Shown: positions 11,103 to 21,900 of the stretch, in pieces | Numbering within the stretch: position 1 is the first letter of the stretch | Layout of the letters: each line of letters opens with the position of its first letter | Origin: Calonectria ilicicola | Lineage: Eukaryota; Ascomycota; Sordariomycetes; Hypocreales; Nectriaceae | Assembly: GCA_020809705.1 (NCBI GenBank) | Contig: CP085827.1 | Coordinates: forward strand, 1,736,001 to 1,800,000 | Direction: 5' to 3' | DNA: 64,000 bases | Notes under the pieces: model-generated | Told to the model about the DNA's origin: nothing | Database searches by the model: none | What the model saw: only the letters and a program-made list of their open reading frames with translations | Program-made: the position numbers and the translations under genes

Positions 11103-13236
11103 GATGTCGGATGAAGATGTGAGGATAAATTTGTGCAATAGGACCTGAAGATAGTCGTTTATTAGCTGTTGATGCTTTTTATTTTTATTTCTTTTTCTTT
11201 TCAAATCGGCCTTGTTTTTTTTTTGGAGGTAGTCGGAATAAAGTGGTCAGGGTGATAAGGCGGGGGAGCTCCAGCAGCTAGACGGGACGCTACTGAGCTT
11301 GGCTGATGTTGACTGAGCTTGACGTACCGTGAGGGAAGGGAGGCAGCGGGCTGAGACTGGATATCAAGGAGGCTGTTGAAGAGGGAAAGATGGGCTGGAT
11401 GTGTTGGAGGAGGATGGGAAAGAAGGATGGAAGAGAAAGAGATGATTGGGGGAGGGTTAGGATAAGAAGGGCAGCGGGCCAGCGGACAGCTAAGAGGGCG
11501 CGTACCTAGCTTGCGTAGGAATTGGAGGGCTGAGCTTCCCTGTTTGCGGCCGAGAATTGCCCTGTACAGAGAGAGCAACAGTGCAGGGTCTGGGCTGGGT
11601 GGGGAGGGTACCCAAGACGTGGAGCCTCTGTCTGGGGGACGAGAGATGATGGAGCCCCAGAAAAGGGAACAATCACAAATAGCGAGGCGCATGTCTCGCT
11701 GTCACGCTGGAACGAGATGCCCAGAATCAGACATCGAGACCAAGTCACGCCTGCAGGGCCAGAGAGGGTTTCCACCAGTCAGTGCCCTGCAGCATGGCGC
11801 ATAGCGGGACCCAGGCCGCGCTCCACTGCACTATAATTATACCTGGCAGCAAGATGATGCTAGAGCTTGTTTTCTTCGTGCCCTTGTTGGCCGCCCCATA
11901 ACTCTATGATGGCCTGCCGGCCACACAGCGCGGCGTGCATGCCATTGTACATGGGGTACCTGCACATTTTGGGCGCCCCCCCCCGGGAGATTAATTTTTT
12001 TGGGTCCCAGAGATTGATGTTAGAGAGGGGGAGACGGGAGATAGGGAGTGGACGGGTAGATGGGCAGATGAGCAGGTGTATGTGCGTCCCTAGAAGCTTC
12101 AACATCCGAAAGCAAGCAATGTAATAAGAGAGCGGGGACCGGGTTATCTCCCCGCCCTAGCTCGCGTCAATCAACAGCAAACATGTCGCTTGCCAGGAGG
12201 AGCCATGCCAGCGGCGTCTTGCGACAGATAGATGAGACCACGCAGGTCTGGCGATGCCCGCCCGTAATTATGGGTGAATGACTCGAGATTAACAAGCCCA
12301 GCCCTACACTACTTCCTGGCTGAGGCTTGTCACAGTCGCAGACAGCCCGGCGGCAGTCAGCGCCATGTCATGTCCCGCACGTGTTGGGGTACCTGTCCAA
12401 TCTCATCTCATCTCATAGCTCCGTTACCCGGCGGCCCTCACCTACAACATGCCATATGCCATACCATACCTGCACGGAGTAGGCCCTGCACGCACATCTA
12501 ACTGCCTCTGTACATACATATGCACACGCTGCACCAAACAGCAATGATTGTCCTGTCCGTGACCCACGCGCACCCTCCTCGCCCATTTCCCGCTCCGGCT
12601 ACAACTGTCGGTATCGCTGTGTCCCACCCCCTAGCTCCGGTTTGATTGAGGTTCCAAGTCACATAAAAAAAAAAGTGATGAACAGCCCCCTCATTTGCGC
12701 TAGCATTGCCTAGGCACCTATATACGACAAGTGTTCAACCACGTGTTAGGAGGCGCCCCCCGACCAAGCAAGGAGTTTTCTCTCTACCATTATCATCTCC
12801 GAATTGCCGAACTTCGTTAGCATATATGGGCATGCTTACTGTGTATGCATGCTCCTCGCCTTCGCCTTCGCTTTCGCTGCACGACGACTCCCATAGCCAC
12901 CGCCTTCAGCATGCTGCTACAGCCTGCCTTGCAGAATAAAAACGCATTGTTCATCTTGGCCTATCATGGCTGCTCCACCGGTTAAGCTTTCCAATGCATC
13001 CTCGGGATCTCATTAGTGCCATCCCGCCCCGCGAGTCGCCAGCGATGCGCGTCATCCCGCTGACGGCATTGGCGGCATGCATACATCGACACATGGTAAA
13101 AGGTTTGTCCACCTGTGAACAGGAATGCCACAATCACGGCAGAAGCAAACAGATCACGCGATCTCGACATTATTTCCAAAACCATCATTCATAAAAGCGC
13201 ATCGGGGAGCACGCCCAATCTCCTTGCATCTCGTCA
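11103..13236. other. Long upstream region, no gene seen
   Basis: About 2.1 kb. The first ~600 bases are the leader and promoter of the minus-strand Ala/Pro-rich gene; on that strand they are CT-rich, which in filamentous fungi often marks strongly expressed genes. The rest (11800-13230) is the 3' flank of the hydrolase-like gene and contains two CACGTG hexamers (near 12379 and 12739) and small tandem CATCT repeats near 12407. Frames here are short, and many begin at non-ATG codons. Confidence 0.5.
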
Positions 13237-14510
13237 CTACTTGCGAATCCTCTCGCCAAGCCAGCTTGTAACCACTTCCTCTCCCGCTAACCCCAACTCC
13301 GGTGACTCTCTCTCCTCTCCAATCTGCCGTAACTGCACCCGCCGCTCCCCCTCGTTCTTCCAGATGTCGAAATCTTCGTCCCACTGACCGCGCTCCTTCA
13401 ACTCGACCTTGTCCATACTTCGCCTCATCATCTCAACCAACTCAAGTGCTTGGTTTTGCATTGTGTTGCCTCGGGGCGTTGCCAGCTTTCGCCGTCCCTG
13501 TTGGGCTGGCGGCACCACAGCAGGTGAGTCATACAGAAGCAAAGTCTCCGGAATCTTGAGCGTCGATGTCCGTGGTGGAAATATCATGTGCGACTTACGG
13601 GGCACCTTCATGAGAGGTTTAGCGAATTCAGCCTCAGGGTTGACTAGGGCGTCGATAAATGTTGCCTCCTCTGCAGAGATGGTGTAAGATTCCGGCACTA
13701 GTAGACCTGGGTTGTGAAAGAACAGACTAGGGCTCGCGAAGGGGTCAAACATGTCAACAGGGTTGCGGAAGCAGATGGGCAACAACGCCTGAAGACGACT
13801 CATGTAGGACCCCTTTGGCAGCCCTGGAACAGGAGGCGGGTTCTTGGCACGCTTCGAGGGCTTGTTCACCGGGTGGTCTGGAAGAAACATGGTCCAATTG
13901 TAAACGCCATTGTAGGAAATAACACCCCTTACAGCAAACGGCATGTGTGGGTGTGTCTCTGTCAACGCGAGAGACGTGGCTAGGCTGGCGCCCATGTGAG
14001 AACCGTACACGTAAATATCCCGTCGCTGCAAGCCTTCCGGTGCCAGATTCTCCACAAGCCAAGAATAGGCAAACGAGGTGTCGTGGACGGGGGTTGGCCA
14101 CCGCGATGTGACCGCATCTGAATCGCGACTTGCAGATGTCACTGCTGTGGGTGAGGTCCACCTGTAGTTGATGCTAGCAACAGGTTTGTCCCGCAGGAAC
14201 TCGGGCAAGGGAGCAGGAAGATCGCTATGCGAGGGAAATGAGGGCATATGAATAAAAAGGGTTGAGTTGGGTGGTTGATTTCTCACATTACGGAGACTTT
14301 TCCAATATTGCGGTCAGTTTTGACTTATTATAGCAACATGTGGCAGGAAGAGATTTCATACTCTATAGTGACGGCCCCAGCCGAGCCGCATCGCACCTCG
14401 ATGCGCTCATGGCTATCGGAGCTGATGGGGCGCCGTGGTCTAAACCAGAGATGGGTGGGACGGGGGCGTTTACAGCCGCCGAGCGATTGAATAGGGAGGC
14501 ATGTTCGCAT
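13237..14510 (-). CDS. Alpha/beta-hydrolase-like protein, nucleophile Ser absent
   Basis: Proposed exons are 14362-14510 and 13237-14296, giving 402 residues. The 65-bp intron (14297-14361) has donor GTATGA, branch CTGAC and acceptor AAAAG. Splicing joins a beta-strand reading RIEVRCGSAGAVTI to the downstream frame LRNVRNQPPNSTLFIHMP, the usual first strands of this fold. The elbow region reads IYVYGSHMGASLA: where GxSxG is expected, the central residue is His (about 150), so classical serine hydrolysis is doubtful. A conserved-looking segment, GVISYNGVYNWTMFLPDH, follows. The C-terminus is charged and helical. The start is the least certain point: ATG 14510 is the first in frame, but a spliced upstream start is possible. 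Substrate unknown; it could be a non-catalytic scaffold. Confidence 0.7.
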
Positions 14511-16018
14511 GATGTTGTGACGACGGCATGGCCAAGCAAGACGATGAGCAAGTGCACACAGACTACACAGCAAATCTCTGCAGGGTCAGGCTTCTCCGAC
14601 GAAATGAGTAGCCTATATGGCTGTGTACGGTCAGGAAACCGAAATGAACATGGCTTGGTGCCTCAACCTTGTCGCAGCAGAGGTAGGATTTGGCTTACAA
14701 GGAGCGGGAGCGGCGGCGTTGCAAAGCAAATGCACACTTGGGGTAAGTAACAGGTGAGGCGAGGATGAGCAACTGAATGGGTGCATGCAGGACGGTAACG
14801 ACTGGCGCCAATGGAAACGCAGCCCTCGTTTCAGGGGCTGTAGGCACGAAAACTGGACGCCACTAGAGCTGCGTACATATGGTTCACCCACAAGGCGGTC
14901 ACGTTTGGAGTGAGTGGTTGATGTTGGCGATACGACAACCTTGGATTGGAGCGAGCCAGGAGCTGGTTGTGGTAGTGCGTGGAGACTCAGGCGCCAAATG
15001 GTACATGGCGTGTTGGTCGCTTGGTCAAGGCCCCATATCACGTCCAGCACACGACCAGTGACGCAGCGCGCTGAGACGGCAATTGCGTGAGGGGCCACGA
15101 ATGTGTAAGAATGTCGTAGACATGGGTGCACTAACAATTCCCCATGCTGCACAAGCACTGACCATGTACCCGGCCCTGGACATTTGGTTTTGTGCACCCA
15201 TTAGGCAAGCATGTCACTGATCATCGCTGTGCATGCATAGGCAGAGGCTATCCCCCACAGTGCAGTCCGCATGACACAGTGAGGGTGGGCCCGTTCCGGC
15301 ACGGTGCCTCTGTGTCACTGTGCCACAGTGCAAGAAAGCTACTGCAACTGCCGCCTTGGCACGCAGTCGCATCGGCGACGGGAGCGACGTTTGGATTAGC
15401 AGTGCCGCTAAGAGCGCTACGGACAAAATTCTGGTGGCCAGCGTCGACTAGCTATGCTTGCCGGAAACCCTCGTGTTAGAGATTAAAGGAAATCAAAATC
15501 CAAAAACCGGTTCATCGTCGCAGCCAAAGCGCTGGCTTTGTCTGGGGGAGCGATGGAGAGACGTCATTCGCGCAGCGCTAAGTAGGACCAGCGAGTTGGA
15601 TAACGTTGATTCCGCTCCGCTCCGCTGTATACGCATCTTGCATGCGCGTCGCTTTCGGTCTAGGAGAAGCCAGGAGTCAAGGAGTCAGGATCTAGGAGCC
15701 AGGCTTGCCCACATGCACGTTCCCGCCCACCTGGTGAAGCAGGCAAAAAAAAAAAAACGGCCGCCGATGATGCCGATGGTCTGCCAAGAAATCTCGTCTG
15801 GCCGTCACCTCGATCTTTGCTCCATTCATATCCAACCCGCTTCACAAAACGGGCATCCTTCGTGATCCCTTCTGTCGCCAATTCCCGCCCTCAATTGGCT
15901 GACTGACGGCTTGGCTAAGTCTCGACGTCACATCCGGATCCGTCTCTCTTCCCTGTCGCCGACGCCGCACAGATTGCCAGGGTCCTGTCAACGCCTCGCC
16001 AAACGTCAATCCGCCAGC
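14511..16018. other. Divergent intergenic region
   Basis: Upstream DNA of the hydrolase-like gene (-) and the K+ channel gene (+). It includes three tandem CTCCG units near 15616 and an A12 run near 15747. Frames on both strands lack protein-like character. No RNA gene is seen. Confidence 0.5.
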
Positions 16019-18595
16019 ATGGACGACGGCGGATTGGGCGAGGTCATCCAAAATGAGGCAGAACTCGTCGAGTCTTGTCTCGAGCGAGAAAAAGTCTTTG
16101 TCAATGATGATGCGCATCTTCGTCCTTCGTAAGTCGTTGCAGTCATGAGCAATTGATACGCGTATATTGAATGCTTATGTGCGCGTGTATGTATGTATGT
16201 GTGTGTGTGTGTCTCTGACATCATGACAGCCGATGGTGGTTTGCCTCGTCCGCATTCCCCATGATCGCCGGCACTCTCGGCCCTGTCGCTTCAGCATTCA
16301 GTATATGCGCTTTGGTCCGTCCCTGGAGACAACGTCTTCTACCAGGAGAAGATCCTGCCAATGCCGCCTTCGTCGGCGACCCTGCGTGGTGTGTTCGCCT
16401 TCCTCCGGGCATCTCGCTCCCCTTCCCTCCTCTCCCCTCTCCCCTCGCTGATAAGGCCCAATCGTGCTAACCAAACCACCCAATCATCAGGCTAACCATT
16501 ATCAATGCTGTGCAACTGGCTCTCGCCCTCGTCTCCAACATGTTTCTCCTGCTCAACATGGCGAGGCGCGTGCGCTTCAGCATTGCGCAACCCATCACCA
16601 TTGTTGGATGGTATGATCTTTCCACTTCCAACTATCCGCACTAGTCAAACTATACTAACTCACAGCCCAACTAGGTACATTTCCGTCATTTGCCTGGTGG
16701 CTCTGATCGCCACGGGAGCCGGCCCACTTGTCAATGACATCCCATTCCCCAAGGAACAGCTCATATGGTCTCAGGCCTATTTTTACGGGATATGGGCCGC
16801 CATCCTCTACTTCATCGATGCATCCCTTATGGTTGTCACCTTTTATGGTGCCTCAACCAGCCACTACAGCAAGGACTTTATGCTCACCCGCAGCCAGCGC
16901 ACCCTTATGTTGCAGACCATCTTGTTCTTGATGTATTTGCTCCTAGGCGCTCTCATCTTCTCCAACATTGAGGGCTGGAACTACCTTGACTCTGTGTACT
17001 GGGCCGACGTAACCTTGTTCACCGTCGGTTTTGGAGACTTGCACGCTGAGACAGTTCTTGGCCGTGCATTGATGATCCCTTACTCTCTAATTGGCGTTAT
17101 TAGCCTTGGTTTAGTCATTGGCTCTATCCGCAGTCTTGTGCTCGATCGTGGCAAGCGCCACATGGACGCTCGAATGGAGGAGAAGAAGCGCCGGAAACTA
17201 GTCAAGAGAATAACCCGGCGCGGTGACGATCTTATTCTAGAACCCATCCGATCTGAGTCCGGCTTATCTCAAAATGATCGACCCAGCAAGGTTCCAACGA
17301 CGGAGTTTGAGAGGCGCAAGGCCGAATTTGAGCTGATGCGCCAAATTCAAGCCCAATCATCAGTTCGTAGACGATGGATGGCCATGGCAATTTCTACAGG
17401 ATCATGGCTCATTCTTTGGCTCCTGGGTGCCTTCATCTTCCTCAAGTGCGAGCGGCCTTATCAAGATTGGTCGTACTTTGATGGATTCTACTTTTGCTAT
17501 GTGACCCTCACAACCATCGGTTACGGTGACATCACCCCGGTGTCCAATGCAGGAAAGTCCTTTTTCGTCTTTTGGTCTCTCCTAGCCTTGCCAACTATGA
17601 CAGTGCTTATTTCCAATGCCGGCGACACCGTCGTCAAGTTTGTCCGCGACAGCACTCTCCGTGTAGGAAATGTCACAATTCTCCCAGGCGACACTAAATT
17701 TTCAAACGATGTCCGACACATTCTCAATAAAGTTACCTTTGGCAAGCTTTGCCCCGGTCATGAGGAAACTCCAGAATCCAAAGAAGAAAAATCCATCGCC
17801 AACGCCATGGCGAGCGTCCAGCGTTCCCTGTTCAAACCTGCCTCTAATTCAGATGATGCTGGCGAAGAGGATCCCAGCCCATATGATGACAACAGAGGCC
17901 GCTGTGCCGACTCCAACAGCGACGCAGAAGCCTCCAGGCACAGCCTAGCAAGGAGTGAAGGGGGAGGTTCAACCTTCACCACCAAAGTACGAAGGTCGCT
18001 TTCCCGACTTCGCGATCCCCTCAACGACTTACCATCAGGCACTGACTTTCACTTCCTCCTCATATCCGAGATCCAGGTTGTTACAAAGCACCTCAAGGCC
18101 AAGAAACCACATCGCTATTCGTTTGATCAGTGGGCCTGGTATCTGAAGCTCATCGGTGAAGACGAGGCCAGCGCCCACAACCACCGCAAGGCCAAGCCTA
18201 AGCCCAAGAGCAAGAAGAAGAAGCGTCTCAAAAAGAACGCAGATGGCCTTGGTATGGAGCAAGAAGAGGAGGAGGACAACCCGGCATCATGGTCCTGGGT
18301 TGGAAACCGAAGTCCACTGATTGGCAGTCAGGAAGAGAGCGAATGGATCCTCGATCGGCTCATGGATCGACTGCGTGAATCTCTGGCAACAACAAGGAAA
18401 CAAGAGTTGAGGCTGGCATCGAAGGCCATTCGTGATGAGATGCATCACATCACAGACTCCAGTCACAGGAGGAGCCTGCACCGCGTCGGTACGCACCATA
18501 GCAGAAGTCATGATGAGTGTGGTGACACGGTGACGCAAGACGACGAGGATCACATGATACACAGTGGCAGTGAGGAGACGAAAAAGGACTTATGA
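16019..18595 (+). CDS. TOK1: TOK-type two-pore outward-rectifier K+ channel
   Basis: Exons 16019-16128, 16230-16388, 16491-16610 and 16675-18595 join to a 769-residue protein. Introns are bounded by GTAAGT/CAG, GTGTGT/CAG and GTATGA/TAG. The topology is typical of fungal TOK channels: four N-terminal membrane segments (about residues 38-190), then TM5-P1-TM6 and TM7-P2-TM8. Pore 1 filter is TVGFGD (246-251) and pore 2 is TIGYGD (410-415). The cytosolic tail (about 440-769) is charged, with a Lys-rich patch (KPKPKSKKKKRLKK) and Ser/Asp-rich stretches. In yeast TOK1 passes outward K+ current at the plasma membrane. Intron 1 contains a GTAT/GT microsatellite next to its acceptor. Confidence 0.95.
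16186..16212. repeat. GTAT/GT microsatellite in TOK1 intron 1
   Basis: Three GTAT units run into about seven GT units, ending 17 bases before the CAG acceptor at 16229. Length variation here would alter the pyrimidine/purine context of the acceptor but not the protein. Confidence 0.8.
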
Positions 18596-18948
18596 TACCC
18601 ATTGATTTTCTAGTATTTCAGGTGCTTGTTGTTTTGGGCGGTACGGAATCTCGGTGGTCTAGATTGGGTTTGTTTATACAGGTTTGAGCCAAGTTATTAC
18701 GGCAACAATTGATTAGATTGCACACATATTGGCTATTTATACACATGTTTGCATAGTCCTAACAATCTTTCAGGCTCAAAAGTAGCGAGTTTGTTTTGCC
18801 GAACATGGTCAGCTAATCATCCATGGGTATATCATTCATCATAATCTAACTTTTGTACAATGCTGTTTTCAATCAATGCATCTGTCCACATATTAATGCA
18901 TTCATACCCTTTTAGCTGAGCCCAATTCCCTTCCACTTATAGCCACGA
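18596..18948. other. Convergent 3' flanks of TOK1 and NOT4
   Basis: 353 bases between two facing stop codons, AT-rich, presumably holding both 3' UTRs and polyadenylation sites. Nothing else is visible. Confidence 0.6.
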
Positions 18949-21900
18949 TTAGTTGTTCCCTCCGAGAAGGAGACGCCTGTTGCGTCGAATCACCTGGTTC
19001 AATCCCTTCTCCAGCTTTTCCGTCTCGCGTCGTGCCGCGGCCAGCGCACCCTCGGCGTCCTCAACGCTCATGAGGGGCATGCCACCAACACCCATGCCAG
19101 GCCCATTCTTGCCTACACCGCTTCCGCTACTACCGCTACGGTCGTCGCCACCCTGCAAACCGGCGGGCGCAAAATCGTGCATAGCTCGGGCTCCGTCGGG
19201 CGGGCTATAGATTCCAACTCCAGCAGCTGCATCAGGGCCATAAAAGTAGGGAGCCAGCGAGTTCAGGCTCGCAGCAGCAGCGTCCTTGGTGGGAGAATTG
19301 CCGGCACCCTTAGGCAAACCCATGTTGGTGGGGCCAAGGTTGAGGCGCGGGAGAACGTACTGGTTAATGTAGCTGAGAGCGTCTTCACGCTGGAGCTTGC
19401 CAATGGGGTCCTGAGATTGAACTTGGGTGGAGGCCGGGAAGATGTTGGGGCGACCGTTGGGCACCGCACGGCCCTTGATGAGAGAGAAAGCACCGCTTCC
19501 AGGCTGGTGTCGAGGAGCAATAAAGGCTCCAGGGTTTTCGGCAGTAGTGGCGATGGCCGCCTGAAGCTCGAGGAAGGCATCCTCCTCTTCGGGCGTCAAG
19601 CCACGGACACAATCGCCATTAGGCGTGATGAGCATTCGGCTACCGTCAACGTGGAACTGCTTGCGAACAGGCTTGCCAGCACGCAGAGCAGCGAGGTCTT
19701 CATCTTGAATCTCACCGCACTTGCATGAGCAGTCTTTACATTGGCCAGCCTGCCTGGCAGCACCGCCAGATGCGTTGTGCTCAGCACGAGACGAACCGTT
19801 GGTAATAGGCTTGAGCATCTGCAACTTCTCGATGCTAGATGTCCACAGTGATTTGCGAATCTCAGCAAATACGGATCCAGGTCCAATTTCGGTTTTCTCG
19901 GACGGTTGTTCGATAGCTTCGACTGCAACTGGTTCCTTGGGTGGCGGTGGAGGAGGTGCCGTCTCTTTCTTTTCTCTTTCTTTCTCCTTTTCCTTTTCTC
20001 TCTCCTTTTCTTTCTCTTTCTCCTTGTTTTTGGCCTTGGCAGCCTTCTTCGCAGCCTTGCCTTTCAACGGCTTCTCCTCCACTTCCTTTTCCTTGGGCTT
20101 GGGCTTTTCGACGGGCTCAGAAACAGGTGTCTCTTTTTCTTCCTTGGTCGGTTCAAGGGCAGATGTTGTCGCCAAAGTTGTGGCTGCAGCCTTGGCAGGC
20201 TTCTCCTTCTTCTGCTTCTTCTTCCGCCCAATCACTGGGGCGTGCTCCTCCGCCTCTAGCTTAGGAACCTCGGCAATGAGTTTAGTCTCCTGCTTCAATG
20301 CTTCTTTACGCTGTTTCTTTTGCTGGCTCTTCGTGATGGTCCGAACAGCAGCAGTGCCAACCTTGCTTGGGGGTGGTGAGCTGGCACGAGAGTGTGTCAC
20401 AGAAGCGGAGACCACAGAAGCACTGTCACTAACCATCTCACTTCCGGGTGTGTCCGGGCGATACGAGGTAGACACCGCCCTGGATGCCGCAGAGAGAGCA
20501 ACTGAAGCCATCGTCAAAGCGGGGGATGCAGGCGGAGCAATTTCCGTCTTGGAAGTTGGCAAAACTCGTAAAGTCTTTGGTGCTGCACGAGCAACTGGGG
20601 ATGAGGCAGCAGTACCAGGAGCGGGGAGAGGCGGGAAAGCAGCCGATGGTTCCACAGCTGACCTCTCAGCACCAGCAGACGTCTCACCAGCCTTAGGAGC
20701 GACCTTGGCAACTTGAGTGTTGATGGCCATAGGTTTCTTCTCTCCAGCCTTGCCAGGTGAGGCGGGTTTAGATTCCTGACTGGTCTTTGCAAGAAGTCTA
20801 TCGACAATTCGTTCTGCATGTTTCTTGGTCTTGGGTGTCCCCTTTACTGAAGGTGTAGCAGGTCTAGAACTGGACTTGAGGGCATCCAACGAAGGGAAGT
20901 CTTCTTCCCTTAGCTGTCTAGTAGGCGTCTGAGGAGCAACCTCTCGTGGGAGATTGCTTTCATAGGCGGAGGGCTTAGTGGTTTTCTTCGAGTCAGTGTC
21001 GGGGGTCGTAGGGTGCGGTCTTCGTGGAGATTGGACTGGCGTCATAGCGCCCTGCGACAACCCAGGAGGGGGCATCTTTGGCAGAACAGGCATGACAGGT
21101 CTCGTCGAGGAGGGCCTCGAAATATTGGCCAACCCAGGTGGGATGGCCAGGCCGGGAGGGACTGATTGAAGACCCTCAATGTCGTTCAGGGTACCCAGAG
21201 GGTCGTCAGACACTAAGGCATCGACCGAGTTGGACGCCTCGGCAAGTGAGGGAAGTTCGTCATCTGATCGACTGTTAGCCAACGTGCTCAAACAGCTCCT
21301 CAAGATGAACGCAGCAAAATCAAAACATGCAACAACTACGACACCACAGCGCCAATTTATATACAAGAGTTATAGGGAGTCATGCTACGACGTCCATCAT
21401 CGCCTTCCACAGGGGGGGGACAACGAAGAGAAAGGCAGTTTGGAGAGAATAGAGGTTGTGATGCTATTTCTGACCAAAAGTGCCGCCGAGTCTAGGCGGA
21501 TGAATTCGAGACTGTTAACATACATAAGGGGTTTGTGGAAGACGATGATAGCTTGCCTGACGTGAACCCTAGATGTGCCGGTCGACTGTAAACCCGTGAA
21601 ACAAAAACCGGGGAAAAAGACGCCGGAGATTTTCTCGCCCTGATTCCCAAAAACAAAAAAGGACAAAAGCTGACGCCTGGTGCAAAGTTCGACCGCCCCG
21701 AGCGGCCTTGATTTCGCAAATGCCTGCTGAATCAAAAGAAAATGCGTAGAGACTCGTATCCCCCAGAGGATGACGCAAGGCGTTATCTTAGCCCTCATCC
21801 CTCAAAATGCCAAATAAACGCCTCCCCCATTATACATCAAGCAAAACGAAAACATGACATGCTTATACACCCTTGCCCTCCTTATTATGGTGGCGCCAGA

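Noticed and set aside
19721..20716. 331-codon plus-strand frame opposite NOT4
   Set aside because: Shadow of the Lys/Glu/Ala-rich NOT4 coding strand; it turns into Ser/Phe/Leu repeats where NOT4 has charged repeats.
18949..21366. Separate gene for the second half of NOT4
   Set aside because: The frame has no ATG near its beginning and opens at a splice acceptor; joining to the RING/RRM half keeps the frame. Kept as an open question in the findings.
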